Shown: piece by piece, positions 22,311 to 35,599 of the stretch
Position numbering within the stretch: position 1 is the first letter of the stretch
Layout of the letters: each line of letters opens with the position of its first letter
Assembly (NCBI GenBank): GCA_033961575.1
Contig: CM066729.1
Location: forward strand, 95,607,001 to 95,671,000
Direction: 5' to 3'
Length of the DNA stretch: 64,000 bases
Source: Aselliscus stoliczkanus
Lineage: Eukaryota; Chordata; Mammalia; Chiroptera; Hipposideridae
Notes under the pieces: model-generated
Database searches by the model: none
Told to the model about the DNA's origin: nothing
The model's input: the letters and a program-made list of their open reading frames with translations, nothing else
Made by a program: the position numbers and the translations under genes

Positions 22311-23128
22311 TATCTTCATCCTCCTGCAATATTGGTCAAAGTCTGCTCTTGAGGGGACTTAACTGTCAGGTATGTGTGTGAGCAGGCAAAGAAGTTCCAG
22401 TAGCTTGAGGGCATTCATTTGACAAAGAAGTTTAGGTAATGGCTCCCAGAATGACAGCAAGCCAGGAGTCACTGTGTCCCCAAAAGATAAAGAGATCCAA
22501 GGGGACAGGGCTATGATCACCAAAAACATTTGTAAGTGCATAAGGGATTGGGTAAACACCTTAGGTTTAAGATATAGTCAGGGGCTAAATCATGAAGGAT
22601 TTTTGCTATGTCAATGACTGTTGATTTAACGTAAAGGTAAGTTAATACTAGACCTACTGAGAAATTATCATTAGAAATGATTATTTATTACTGCTGAAAT
22701 CTGTAATTAAGGAGGTCTGAGGTTGGGTTCTGTAATCTGGTTTAGGATTGATGTTTCAGGCTTGGGGACCCTTAAAAGGTTTATACAGGAGCAGAATATG
22801 ATCATGTTTATACTTTACGAAGAATACAATTATAGTAACATAAAGGAAGGCAAACCTGGAAGGAAAGGTACTACTTTGCTAAATTAAGCATTAAGTTGCC
22901 TATGGGGAAGGGCAATTCAGGATATATTTAGATGGCAAATTCGACAAAAATAACTACAGTGAAATAAGAAAAAGAATTTATCAATGATAATTTCCAAGTC
23001 ATTGGCATGGAAGATGGAAGTGATAATGAAGCCAGACTGAAATATAAAATAAGAAAGCAGGATTTGGGTGGAGAAAATAGTGAAAGAGTTCAGTGGGACA
23101 TCAGAAAGAGATGGTTATTAGTTTGTGC
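22311..23128. other. Unassigned DNA
   Basis: Text such as 'aatcatgaaggatttttgct', 'gggacccttaaaaggttta' and 'aaggcaaacctggaagg' could be an old LINE 3' end, like that at 1401-2470 but much decayed. No gene recognised. Confidence 0.5.
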
Positions 23129-23482
23129 CTTAATCTGTTTGGGTTTCTATAACAAAATACCACAGGTTAGGTGGTTTTTAAACAATAGAAATTTATTTCT
23201 CACAGTTCTGGAGATGGAAGTCTGAGATTGGGGTGCCAGCCTGGTCAGGCAATGGGCCCTTTTCCAGCTTGGAGAGATGTCATTTTACTCTCACTTGGTG
23301 GAAGGAGCAAGGGAGCTCTCTTGGGGCTCTTTTATTCTCATTTTTTCATTAATGCATTCATTAGTCTTATCCATGACTAGAACTCCAATTCTTCCAAAGG
23401 TCCCAAATGAATACAAATCACATTGAACATTAAGGTTCTAACATATGAATTTCTGGCAGACACAAACATTCAGACCATAGCA
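23129..23482 (-). mobile_element. MLT1-type solo LTR (ERVL-MaLR)
   Basis: Reverse-complement MLT1 from TGCTATGGTCTGAATGTTTG (right end) through TTCTGTTGTT-like and 'CCACCTAACCTGTGGTAT' to the ATAGAAACCC region at the left. A sister of the copy at 924-1293, in the same orientation. Confidence 0.5.
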
Positions 23483-23544
23483 TCCGAAAGAAAGTATGTG
23501 AATAGACATTTCTAGACTGAAGATAAAGGGGGTTGAGTTATTAG

Positions 23545-23750
23545 TATAGATCAGATATTGCAAAACTATGGCCCACAGACCAAATCCATCCTACCAAGGA
23601 TGGATTTTTTTTTTTTAATTGAAACTCTCATTTGTTTACATATTGTCTGTCACAGCTTTCACTCTGTACAGCATCATTGAGTATATGGCCCATATAGCCA
23701 GAATTGGCTGGCCTTTTCCATAAAAGGCTTTCAGACTCCTGGTATATAGA
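23545..23750 (-). mobile_element. hAT/MER-type DNA transposon remnant
   Basis: Contains gcaaaactatggcccacaga, 'ttgtttacatattgtctgtc' and 'ggccttttccataaaagg', the reverse orientation of the family at 3805-4005. An A/T run interrupts it near 23607. Confidence 0.5.
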
Positions 23751-26380
23751 TTGATAATGTTGGGATTTTGGGTTGTGGATAGTTGTCTAGGGAATAAGTG
23801 TGGTGAGAACAGAAATGACTAAGCCAAACCTTTAAATGGAAGGTAGAGAGAAAGGAACAAAAGTAGACTAACAACCCAAGACTTGGTGGAAAAAAAAAAA
23901 AAAAGCAGTAGTCTTAAAATTTATATCTCTGTATTAGCCTATCTATGTTTTTCATAGTCACCAATAAGCTGGGGAAAGGAGAGAGAAACAGGCAGAAACT
24001 GTTTCTTCCCATTTCCTTTTTTCTTTGGTCTCTCTCCTCTCTTCCACAACATGCTTTCAAAAAACAAGGTATTTGGTGAAGGAAAATAAACAAAGATCAT
24101 TCTAGAATAGCTCTAACTCTCTTAGAAGTAGGAAAAAATAAAAACCCCTGTGAGGCCTGGAGCGCATTTAGCGTTTCAGCCAACTGCCTGTCTTGCAAGG
24201 ATGTGTCAATCACACTTGTGTTTTGCTTCCATGGTTCTTTTATCCTCCACTATTTCCCTTTTGTTTAATTCATATGGACTTTTTACCCAGAATAAAAACA
24301 AAGAGCACAGCATTTTGCCTAGAAAATAATACCTTGTTTCCTTTGCCTGGAGCTGTATACTTGCAACAGTGGTATATGTGCTGCCAGGACTAGAGTCCTA
24401 CTAAAACTTGTCACTTGTTGGAAAAGGGATCCCTGTATTTGACTAGAAGAGACAGGGGCAAAATGAGCCTGATTTTTTCCAATGCTACCAAGCAATGCAA
24501 TTATGAGAATGGAGGCTGGGGAAGGACAAAGCAGTCACTAACCCCTGTATACAGGTGCTACGTGTCCTTGAAACCGCTGATTGTAATTGGAGCCCTGCCT
24601 TGGCCTGTTAACCAAACACAGCAACATGAGATTTCATAAATGACAGTAATTCATTGGGGTTTTTTGAGGTTTCTGAACACAGTTTTTGAAAGGGATGGTT
24701 CTTTTCTCTTTGTGTCCCCTGATAAAGTCTCATGGTTTCCTTATTCTTTAGAATTCATAATCTTCAGGTAATACACTTTGTAGGAACAGCAGGAAAGTGA
24801 GGATTTGCAAACTGCCTTTCCTTCACAGATGAGTTTAAAAAATGCTTTCGTTTACTTGAAGTGTTGAAAATTGAACTTTCCCCATATTCAAACAGTGGTG
24901 TTCTCTTTTCATGAGGAAAAGCACTGAATTGTCACAAATGGATATCTTGCTATGAATAAAGATGACAAATAAGTGATTCAGAAATACGCAGGACAAGTGG
25001 GAAATGGTTTGAATGTGGAGTTGATATGCTCTTCTATCATCAGTTAGGGAGACAGAACATTTTGGTTGCAATGGAAAACCAATGGGTTCATGAGAGTGGC
25101 TCTGAGTGTTTTCTGCTCCCCAGATTGCCATCAGAACCTTCCCAGTGTGCTCTTGTTTGTGAGATTATGATGTGGTGTTCTGTCAACTGGGACATGATTT
25201 GATCCCGCATCAAGTTGGAAAAACCTCAGCAGCTCTCTACCATCAGAATCTTGTTCATAGAAAATAACTGGAGACCACTCTTGAAGACGTTTCATCTTCA
25301 GTACTGGATTTAAGTGTTCTGTGTGGGTCTCACTGATAGGCTGTTCTAGAGACACTCAACTGGCACTTGGAAGCTGATTCTGAGATCTGGGAAATGGAGC
25401 AGAAGGTAGAGAGGAAGCCTAGAAGGTCCTCGGTGTTCAGACAGACCCCATGTCCTCTTAGGGAGGCATTGTTGGTAAACTTCCTAGTTCTCGCTTTCCT
25501 TATCTTTAAGATTGCTTAATGAATTAAATAATATGGTGTAGAATTTCTGACAGTGTAAAAATTCGGCAGTGCCTGTTACGACTATACGCCAGAGTGCTAG
25601 TGTTTAATAGAATGTACTAAGTACCTATTTTTGTACCTAGTTAATCTGGAGGTGATTGTTGCCTTGTAGTATGTGTGTCATCTGCATTATTATTAGATAA
25701 GTATTCAAAAAATGGTTTCTTGGGTTATTGTCACTCATGTGCAATACAGACATATTGTGCTATTCATTTTTCTCCATCTATTCTTGCTTCTTTCCTTATT
25801 AAAAATTACCTATGAGTAAATTTAGAGATGAAGTGGAAGTCACTTTACAATCCCATGTTCAAGCATAGCAATAATTTGTAACTGCCAGGCCAGTTAATTG
25901 CAGGTCATCACTCATGAAGGGCTTTCACATAGATCCTAGAGATCATGGGTTCTGTTTTCCTCATGTGTTCCCATAAACCTTTTCCTTTCACTTATGAAAA
26001 TATTTAGAAATGCAAGAGTATAAAAAGGGTGTTATCAAAGGCTAATCCCTTCTATTAAAGGGAAAAAATTGTTTGTGAATTTCTGTCATGCTTCACAGAT
26101 AGCTGGCAGTGACACAGGAGAGCATGGCTGCCTGGAGGCTGAGAACCTGGAATGGAAAATGAGAAGGGAAGGTGCCCCAGCACATTGGAAGCAGAAATGT
26201 GTGCCAATTTGGGTAACACTTGTTCTCATATATTTGCTGTGTTCTGTTTGGGAACTAGTGCAAAAAGTCTAAAGAAAGAAAGCAAGCCATGATCTTCCCT
26301 ATTATTTTCAGTCTACTAGTGCTTGCCTCAGTGATACTTTCTTTTTATCTTTCTTTTTTTTTAAGCTTATGGGTCACATT
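23751..26380. other. Unassigned DNA, includes two adjoining minus-strand frames
   Basis: No repeat that I can name. Two open frames meet on the minus strand, 25131-25355 (74 codons) and 24835-25131 (98 codons), with the stop of the first overlapping the ATG of the second. No domain recognised. An 18-A run sits near 23889. Confidence 0.5.
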
Positions 26381-26386
26381 TTAGAA

Positions 26387-26391
<5 letters not shown>

Positions 26392-26430
<39 letters not shown>
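26392..26430. repeat. (GT)n microsatellite
   Basis: About 17 GT units, then TATG, beside the L1 fragment that follows. Confidence 0.5.
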
Positions 26431-26431
<1 letters not shown>

Positions 26432-26444
26432 TTTGTTTTTGTTT

Positions 26445-27014
26445 TTGTTTTCCTTCCCACCCCTTTGGCTACCACTGGCTTGTTCTTAATATCTATGGGT
26501 CTATTTTTCTGTTTGATTCATTTGTTTTGTTATTATTAGATTCTACATATAGAGTGAAATCATACAGTATATGTCTTTCTCTGACTTATTTCACTTAGCC
26601 ATCCACATTGTTGCAAATGTCGAGATTTCATTCTTTTTATTGTTGTATAATATTCCATTTTATATATATATATATATACATGATTTCTGTGTCCATTCAT
26701 CTATTGGTTGATATCTAGGTTATCTAGGTTGCTTTCATATCTTGGCTATTGTAATTAATTGTGCAATGAACATGGGTGTACATATATCTTTTCCAATTAG
26801 TATTTTTGTTTCCTTCTGATAAATGCCCAGAAGTAGAATTGCTGAGTCTTATGACAGCTATGTTTTTAATTTTTTTGAGGAACCTCCACACTGCCTTTCA
26901 TTGAGGTTACACTATTTGTAATCCCACCAACAATGTATGAGGGTTCCCTTTCCTCCACATCCTTGCCAGCACTTGTTGATTGTTGATTTTTTGATGATAG
27001 CCATTCTGACAGGA
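26445..27014 (-). mobile_element. L1 ORF2 C-terminus and 3' region
   Basis: Reverse-complement L1: 'tgcaatgaacatgggtgta', 'gcccagaagtagaattgctg', 'aacctccacactgcctttc', 'aatcccaccaacaatgta', 'acatccttgccagcactt' and 'gatagccattctgacagg'. Less decayed than the L1M pieces, with a (TA)n run at about 26662-26678. Confidence 0.5.
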
Positions 27015-27137
27015 GGGATCCCAGTGTTACTTTATGACTATAACAGAAGTACTTGTTTGGCAGTTTGTTTTGTCATTTTTGTCTCATTTTTTACTCTTAA
27101 TATGTTTACAAAAACTTGTCTGTCTACCTTATTTTAA

Positions 27138-27325
27138 ACCAGTGGTTCTCAGTGGTGGTAATTGGGGAAAATGTTGCCCCCACGAAATACTTGGAAATGT
27201 CTGGAGACCTTTTTGGTGACTAGGGGAGTGGTGCTCCTGACATGCAGTGGGTAGAGGGCGTAAATGCTATATTGAGCAGGAGAGACCCCACCACAAAATA
27301 TAATCTTTCCCAAATGAGAAACTCT
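27138..27325 (+). mobile_element. MER20 (hAT-Charlie) DNA transposon
   Basis: Starts 'ccagtggttctcagtggtg', then 'aaatgtctggagaccttttt', 'cagtgggtagagggcgtaaa' and 'gagagaccccaccacaaaat', in MER20 order. Ends near 'cccaaatgagaaactctgc'. Confidence 0.5.
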
Positions 27326-27499
27326 GCTCTAAACTCTTGCTTTGAACAGAGTTTACTCTTTACTTAGCACAATTGTTTACATATAATAGAGGTATCTGAT
27401 ATTTTGTTCAGCAACTGACAGAGGTTCCTAACACATTGTTTAGTATTTAATAGATACATTTGTCAAATGGATTAATATATATTAAATTGGATTAAATAT

Positions 27500-27710
27500 A
27501 TGATGTAGTGTAGAGAACAATGACTTTAGAAGTAGAACTGGGTTTGAATCCTAGCTCCATAATTAAATGTTTGTGTAGCCTTGATCAAATTACTTGAGAT
27601 TTCAGAGTCTTAGTTTCATATTAACATAGGACCTTCGTACTCACTATTTAGAATTTAATGAAATATCATATATGTAAAGCTTCTGGCACATAGTAGTTTC
27701 TTACAAGACT
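27500..27710 (+). mobile_element. MIR SINE
   Basis: MIR core in order: 'agaacaatgactttagaagt', 'gggtttgaatcctagctcc', 'agccttgatcaaattacttg', 'cagagtcttagtttcat' and 'atgtaaagcttctggcacat'. Near full length. Confidence 0.5.
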
Positions 27711-27719
27711 TAACTTCCT

Positions 27720-28710
27720 TCCCCATCTATGTCTACACAAATTTCTCAAGGGAGAATGGGCAGCTTTTTAAATTGATAATCTTATATTAGTGAGTCTACA
27801 AATTATTAGTTACTGGGTATATGTTCGATTTTCTTCAGAATGTTATCTTTTGTGAAATCAAGGTGATTCTGGCTATTGTTTTCTTTTTTCGCTTTATTAT
27901 TACTACAGCCTTACAGTAGAAAGATTGAGTCTGTATTTGGGTCTATAGGCTGTTACCTGTTCTTTGTGTGTAAAAATGTAAGCACAAAATGCTCCAGATG
28001 GTACCACAGATGCAGAAAGGTTAAGAGATGTAATCAATTGTCATACCAGGGAGGCACTCAACGTGATTTTGAGTTTATTGTGAGTCTCCACTGACTGAAT
28101 TAGAATGTCATGTTCTGTGACGGGATAGTAATAGATTAGATGCTTGCTCCTCTCTGCTCTCCTGAATAAATAAAAGGAAAATTCAGTTGTTTGAACTGCC
28201 TCACTCAGTGGCTCGGACTGCCATGGTGGTCTTATAGCTGCACTCACATTCTTCTTATTTTACAATTCAGAGTACTTAAACTGAGGCCTCCATATCTTCT
28301 CTGCCAGCTGAGCAAAGATATCATAATAACATTAGAATATGCCAAAAAATTATACAGAAGAGGGAGTGAGGAAAGGAAAAAAATTGATGTTCTGAAGGGG
28401 TCAAGCTCAAAGGTCACTCTGAGCAGGAAGGCAGTACTTGGGGTGGTAGTCACTTGGTAATAGGTTCTTTCTTACATCATTTTGGGAAATTGGGGGAGGT
28501 TATTTTTAGAACATTCTCTCCCACCAGGAATAAAAATATAATATGTATTATATCAGAAGGCTAATAGCCTTAAACTACCTAAAACCTTTTAAAAATTATT
28601 ATTTTTTAAGCAGTTCTAGGTCATATAATTTCCTTCATGATGGCTATACTTTTGACAATGTAATTTAGTGCACCTACCACAAGATGGTGGCTAACCCATT
28701 CAATGGTATT
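27720..28710. other. Unassigned DNA
   Basis: Text at 28120-28250 (gctctcctgaataaataaa and following) could be the end of an LTR, but I see no ends or duplication. Open frames at 28191-28460 and 28244-28453 overlap on opposite strands and have no support. Confidence 0.5.
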
Positions 28711-28718
28711 AGAAAAGC

Positions 28719-28796
28719 TAAAAAAAAAAAAAAAAAAAAAAAAAATAGAACATTACAAAAATAAGTAAAATTAGAAAAATTCAAAAAAAAAAAGAA
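28719..28796. repeat. A-rich tracts
   Basis: A 27-A run (28719-28745) and a 10-base A run near 28782. Possible retroelement tails, but the body is not recognised. Confidence 0.5.
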
Positions 28797-28799
28797 AAG

Positions 28800-31550
28800 T
28801 GAAAAAAGTTTTGGAAGGGAGAGGCTATGATAAGTAATTGTTCTTACAAATATGTAAGCAGTAATTAAAATTGGTGTGATAAAGTATTTCACTTGACAGC
28901 ACACTGTGGTAACGGAAAGTAAAAATTCTAGGTTAGTGCTATTGTCAGTCTTCAATATGGCTCTCACGTGCTTCCAGAGCAATCACGCTCAGCTAGGATG
29001 TACAAATTTGATTAACTTCTCCTGCTGGTTTCGCCCTAACCTAACATTAAGTGATATTATAGTTACAAAATAAATTGGTTACACACACTGTCTTAGCTGA
29101 TTTTGTTTGTTGATAATCTGTGAAATCTTCCCAGGTAAATTAAAGAAAATGTGTATAGTAACTTGAAAGATTAATTTATAATTATTGCACTGAGATAGGT
29201 ACAGATTTTTGTTTTATTTTATTTTTTGTTTTAACCATAGTTTTCTTAGCACACCATTATTATTAAAATATTTAAAAGCCTTGGGAAGTGAAAAAGCCTA
29301 AGGACTTAATTGTCTTCTTTGGTTTTTTTGAGTTTCTGGAATATATTTTCCTCTTTTTGAAATAGCCCCGTTTTTAAATACCTCTGTTTTGCTCCATGAG
29401 AGACATTTTAGTTCTAAATGTATGCAACCAAATTATCTCTTAACCCTCATTTTCAAACTGCAGTTCAATCAGTAGACTCCAGATGGCACACAATGATGAT
29501 AAAATTATGCATATGTTACATTGAAGGACTGAATATGCAAACAGAAGGAGCTGGTTAACTAAGGCTTTCAAATTGCCTTCAAAACTTTACCATTCTCCAA
29601 AGAGCTGCAGAGTGTTTTGCTTGGTTTTAGGATTTGACATTTTTAATGTGACAAATGAAATGCAATTATAATCCATAATAGTCCACATGAAGTTTTGCCA
29701 ATGTCAATGCAAAAGCAAATGTTTTCTCACACAAGTCATCATAAAGGGGTGAATTTTTACTTAGTTTATTACCAGTGTTTCTCAGATTATATCATACTTA
29801 GGAGAAACTATGTGGGGGGGAAAACCCAATCAAAACTGATGTATTTCACATGTTAATAGGACTTTCTTGTTCTAAATATATGATTGGGTGATTTTTGCTT
29901 GCCTCATTTTAGAAAACCATGATAACATTGGGGGAATATATAGAAAAGGAAAGCAAACAAAAGTAATTCAGCCCTGATTACCATAGTGTTATCAACGAAT
30001 TGACTATTGAATACTTACTTTTTTTGAACATAGATCTGTAGTTCTATAATGTGAAAGCCACTAGCAGATCCTATGTTTGGATATAAGCATAGTTAAAGAA
30101 GTGGTCTATTTGTTAACTTATCATTACACTATTTTCCTCAGAAAATATACTCAATTTCAATGGCAACAATTTTCTCTTTTAATAAAAGGTATGTCCCCAG
30201 ATTTTAGATAATATAGTTTTGAAGGTTAGAAAACAATTGATGTTGGCTTATTAATAAAGTCTTCTATGAGGTTTAGTACACTGTTTTATTAGTTTTGTTG
30301 TAAGAGTAAAAACAGGAAAATTTACTACCTTCATATATATATATAATCTACCTCTCAACCTAAACTGGATTTGTGTAAATTGGTGATACATTTTTTTTTT
30401 TTTAGTGATCTAAATTGGGGGAGTCCTTTATTCATATGGAAAACTAGGTGCTTTCCCCCCTATATTTTCATCCATTGATTTTGATGAACATTTCATGCTA
30501 AAGGAGTTTCCAAAGTAGAACAATTCAGAATCCATGAATAGTAATTGAGCCCTTTAGTTCTGCTATAAACTTAAAACCATTACTCTCCATTTAAAGCAGA
30601 CAAATCATGTTGCTCTACAGAACACCACTCTGTCATTTTAGTTTTTTGTGTTGGTTGTTTCCAGTGGGCTGGCTGGAATATTAAGCTCTCTGTTTCCTGT
30701 GTTCTGTCTTGCTGTGCTTGGGCACATTTAGGGTTCTGTCTGAAATGGGCAAAAAGCAATTCTATTGTTCATGAAGAATAACTTGTAAACTGGTGTGGGT
30801 GCCTATACATTCTTTATTTTGTGAAGAGAATGTGCTATTTGCCAGGCTTTGAATCTCTGGCAACTAGCTGCTTGAATCTCAGCTTAAACGCACTGCTGTG
30901 CATAAACAATCAAATGTAAAACATAATAAAATTCTCTTCTCTGGCGGCACCTTTCCCACCATGCACATGGGCTTGATACACTGTTCTATGTATATGGAGT
31001 TGTATCTGTCAGAAGCTAATTTAACTGTCATGTAAAAACAAAAAATAATAGAAGTTTAACATAGTGAAATATTGCTTTTAATATTAAGAACTGATTTCTT
31101 GCATTTGATAAAATGTAGCTATTATGGTGCTTACAGAATGATGTAGCCACGTGAGAGCTCGTTGCATAGCAGGGGCAGTCAGTTTCTAATGTGAGTTGTC
31201 ATGTTATGAAAGTGAATATATTTGGATTCTCATGTCTGTTTACCTGATAGAGAAAAAGTTTAAGTGGTTCTTAAACAACAAGCACACTTCTTTATCCAAA
31301 AAAAAATAATTTGTACTGGAAGCGATATGGTTCCGTGATTTTTAGAACTGCCCCAGTATAAAATTTACTTGTCCAAATTTTTGTCCTCTCACTTTTAAGA
31401 TGCCATATATTAATATTCACTAAACAAGTATTGTCTATTTTTCGTTCCATTGATTCTTATTTTAAGACATTTCCACATGAATTAACATTTTATATCATCA
31501 GTATGTTTTATGTGGTCTTTATTCGATACTATTTAGGAAATAATAACAAC
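28800..31550. other. Repeat-poor interval
   Basis: Lacks recognisable young or old repeats. Stretches around 29400-29760 and 30550-30960 are less AT-skewed and contain octamer-like motifs (tatgcaaac, attatgcatatg). They could be conserved regulatory DNA, but this needs a multi-species alignment. Confidence 0.5.
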
Positions 31551-31589
31551 TCTGAACACTAGAGTTCCAAAAGCTCTTCTCCCTTCCCT

Positions 31590-31740
31590 CCCTCTGTCCC
31601 TTCCTTCCTTCTTCCTTCCTTCCTTCCTTCCTTCCTTCCTTCCTTCCTTCCTTCCTTCCTTCCTTCCATCCTTCTTTCCTTCCTTCTTCTTCCCTCCCTC
31701 CGTCCCTCCTTCCCTCCTTTCCTCCGTCCCTCCCTTCCTT
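31590..31740. repeat. (TTCC)n microsatellite
   Basis: A TTCC core (about 31609-31666) with imperfect CCCTCCG-containing flanks. Pure pyrimidine over most of 150 bases, like the tract at 6608. The minus-strand open frame of Glu, Gly, Lys and Arg repeats is an artefact. Confidence 0.5.
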
Positions 31741-31744
31741 CATA

Positions 31745-33060
31745 TAATGTCTTTTACTAGAAATATGACACTAAATAAAATTACATTTCTAGCAACAGGT
31801 TACACTTATTATGAAAATTACATTAAATACATTTTTTGATGACCAGCAGGAACCAAAAACTAATGACATATTTCTCATACTATATGGCTCCAACATCAAG
31901 CATCCTATTTCATTTGGTGCTCAATAGCAACAAAACAACAGCAACATAACAAAATGTCTTGCAATGCTGGAAGAAAACAGACCATAATGGAGACTGTATA
32001 AGAGTAAAAAAAAAAAAAATTAAATTAAATTAAAAAAAAAAAAAAAAAAGAGCTTCCAATGTGATATCCTAATAGATCTTTAAGGGTATCTTAGACCGTT
32101 ATTCATTTGGTGAATATAGAGCCTAACACCTCTTGTAACATGTGACAATAAAATAAAGATAAGAGCATGACAATTTTATCTGGTGATTTACATTGATGGC
32201 ATAATTTGGAAATATAAAAAGTAAGTACTGGGGACTTCTGCCATTTTGCATGAGTGAAGAGGATAATGGGCAAAAGCTTAAAGGAAATTATTTTCTTTAT
32301 GCAAGAGATTCTTTGAATGAATTTGGGCTATTTCCAAATTTCAATTTCCAAATAAAATAAAGCACTCCCAGTTGAATTTGAATTTTAGCTAAAAAACTTT
32401 AATTCTAAATATGTCACAAATATTGCATGTAGCACACTTATGCTAAATATTGTTCATGGTCTGTCTGAAATTCAAATGTAATTGCAAGTTGTATATTTTC
32501 CTTTAATAAATCTGGCAGCCATAGTGTACAGTTATCCTTGGAGTGCTAGGGAAGGAGGAGAGAATGAATTTGAGACTGGTGCTCGCCTCCCTTGCATAAT
32601 TTCTGTTCCTTGTTCCACACTCTGATATAAGAGAACTGTTAAGCCATCAGATCTAGGGAGCAACTATCTGTAAGACTCTTAGGGGAAGGGTCAACAGGGG
32701 CAGCACTAGCTTCTGACTTACTATGTCACCAAGGCCACTGAAATAATATGCAAGTTCTACCCTCAAAGAATTGCCATATGCTAATCAGATTAGTACCTAT
32801 CTATGGAGGTAGTGTGGGTTGGATTATGAATAACAGATGAAGAAACTAGAAGAAGCAGGGACTCTAACCCAACCACCTTATAAGCAATCCTCCCTATTCT
32901 TTTCTGGGGTTCTCTTAAAGACATTTGTTTTGTTTTGGGGGTAGGGAAGGAGTGGAAATGTCCAATTTGGTATGTTTCCAGTTTTCTTACTATATCACAG
33001 TAGAAGTCCTATAACCAATCCTTGTGCTAAGTTACATAGTATTTAAGTTAATTCTACACT
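31745..33060. other. Unassigned DNA with A-rich run
   Basis: Contains a compound A/(TTAAA) run at 32007-32049. No gene or family recognised. Confidence 0.5.
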
Positions 33061-33074
33061 GAAAAGTAATTTTG

Positions 33075-33230
33075 AGTGCTAGGACTACATTAAGGTGCTT
33101 TGTAAATTCTCTGAACTAGGTACCTCCATTTTCATGTGGGAAGCTAAGGCGTAGATAGCAAGGTTAAAAAATGTCCAAGGTCATAAATCCAGAAAATGAA
33201 GGAACTAGGATTGAAATCCAGCTGTAATAA
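33075..33230 (+). mobile_element. L2/MIR-type 3' fragment
   Basis: The blocks 'gctttgtaaattctctgaac', 'acctccattttcatgtgg', 'aatgtccaaggtcataaatc' and 'aggattgaaatccagc' match the shared L2/MIR 3' text. Confidence 0.5.
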
Positions 33231-33239
33231 GGATATTTC

Positions 33240-35317
33240 TTAACTACATAAGAAAACAATTAAAATTATTTTACTGTAGCTGGAACTATAGTGTTTAAAA
33301 TGTTATTTCAACCTTTTTTTTTCTTCTCTGAAGTAACCAAAATATAAGTCCTAGAACTTATTAAGTGCTATATTCCTAGAATTTAATCTGAAATATGGAC
33401 CTGGGATAGGGTTCTGGGAAAACATTCTGATTTAGACGTTGAGTTAGCACACTATTAGCTATAATAATTCACATTCTATTTCTCACTCACTATATTTAAA
33501 CAATGCAGGTGGTAAATTTGACCACCCCACTGAGATATTGTAGGAATAATAATGGAAGCAAAAAACATACCCCAAATAATGCAAAACTCTTTTTGTATGT
33601 ATGAACTATGAGGAGCTATATGAAGAAGAATTACCAACAATAACTCCCTGATACACATAAATGTAGACATTTCTACCCATTCACCCACTCTGCAGATAAT
33701 TACAAGAAAAAAAAACAGCACATGGCTTTTATCCTTAGTGAGAGGGCATATAAATTCAAAACAGGCAGATGTGACACTTTTTAAAGAAAATTACTGAATT
33801 CATACATTTTTTAGCAACAGAGAAGTTAGATGAAGTTACTTTAAAAATTAGTTAAAATGCAAACCCTGGCCTGCTTTACAATCAGTTTTTTGGAGAAGTA
33901 TGAACAGGACTTTAGAATTTAAAGATTGTAATTCAAATGAATATTAATGCTCAAGTGTGTGGAGCACAGAGGTAACTGACCTCAGACCTCACACAGTGTA
34001 CAAAGTAGCTGCTTAGCTGGGAAAACCAATTTTTCACCGTTTTTTTTTTTTTTTTTTTTTTGTCAGAAATAGGAGACACTCCACTATAGGCTGGATTTTG
34101 TTCCTTGTAGAGGTCAAATCAGTGTCTGCTTGAAAAATTCATGATCCAGAAAAGGTAATTTTTAATGAATATTTATGAGCGATGTCCTTTCTTATCAGAG
34201 CTTTGCAAGTTTTCTGAAGCTTGCCACTAAGACTGGCTTGTGATTTTTACCAAAAACCTCTGAATCTAAACGAGGAAAATGGACTTGATATACTGTCGTC
34301 TAACTCATTTGGCCTCTCTTGTTATGCATCATCATTGCATATGAAACAACGTTGTTCAGTGCTGTTCATATCACCACGGTTGCAGAATTCTTTCCCTTCC
34401 TTTTGGGATCCAAACACCAACATGAAAGAACATTTAAAGGATATTACACTCTTTCTATATTTTTTAATCTTAAAAATATTTTGCCCATAATGTTGTTAAA
34501 GACTCTTACCAAGTAATATTAGAACTACAGAGTTTTTTCTATGGGCGGTATCTCTGAGTTGTACATCCCCTCTGTTTTTACATTCAAAATGTAAAAACAA
34601 TAACTTCAGAATACTGAAAAGACTTTATAGCCAAATTACAGTTTTTCTTATATTGTATCTTAAAGTCGGTACAAGCCAAGACAGAAGTCTCTAACAAAAC
34701 CGCTTGTTGAAATATTCCAGGATTAATGTTAGTAATTATATATTATGCTAATATAATTAATAAATGTATTAATCATATCTATACATATGTGTACATATGC
34801 ATCAAGAAAAATTTTAGATATTGATTTATGATAATGTGCTATATTTTTTTTATTCTAAGAGTAGTAAATACATTCAACATATTTCTTTAAGTTATTCTTA
34901 ATCTAATAGGACATAGAAATACAATCACATTATAAAAATAATTCAACCTGCCTAAAAACTGGTAAAGGTTTTAATGTTCAGCCTCTGCCATCTTGTAATT
35001 TGAAATGTCTTCATAACACAAAATTACTACTGATGGATTTTTCCCTCAAGGTAGCATGTAATAGACACACATTATCATAGCATTCGTCTTCATGCAGTTT
35101 CATGAAATGTTGCTCTGATGAATTAGGATGGCAACCTATTTATCATTATAAACATTAGAGGAAGGCATGATGAAATAGAATGTAGTGCCATATAGAATCA
35201 AAACTTTGTAAGGATTATATCTATAACTTTTGTGAAGATGAAAGTGTCTGTCAAAAATGCTTAATATCCAATACAAGTCATATTTATTATTTTCAATGTT
35301 TATTGATTTTTAGCATT
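33240..35317. other. Repeat-poor AT-rich interval
   Basis: A 23-T run at about 34040-34062 is the only simple repeat of note. No gene or interspersed family recognised. Confidence 0.5.
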
Positions 35318-35330
35318 CTGAAGCATTGGA

Positions 35331-35472
35331 CGTTTGTTTTGTTTTGTTTTGTTTTGTTTTGTTTTGTTTTGTTTTGTTTGAGGGCAGTGTCACTGGCTCG
35401 CATACATGGGACCCCAACCGGGGCCGCCGGCCTCCCAAGCCAGCACCCAAGCACCACGCCACTCCGCCAGCC
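35331..35472 (-). mobile_element. tRNA-derived SINE, short form, (AAAAC)n tail
   Basis: TSD ctgaagcattgga at 35318-35330 and 35473-35485. The tail has become a clean pentanucleotide repeat, (GTTTT)n on the plus strand, at about 35334-35380. The head keeps both promoter boxes with several CpG-type changes. Confidence 0.5.
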
Positions 35473-35599
35473 CTGAAGCATTGGAAGTTAAGGCCTACAA
35501 AATACCAGAAATATAAATACATCAAGGGAATTGGACTGTACCAAATGCTGTGTGCCTAACTCTCTCTTGACGGCAGACTTTGCATCAGCTCTAGTGTTT

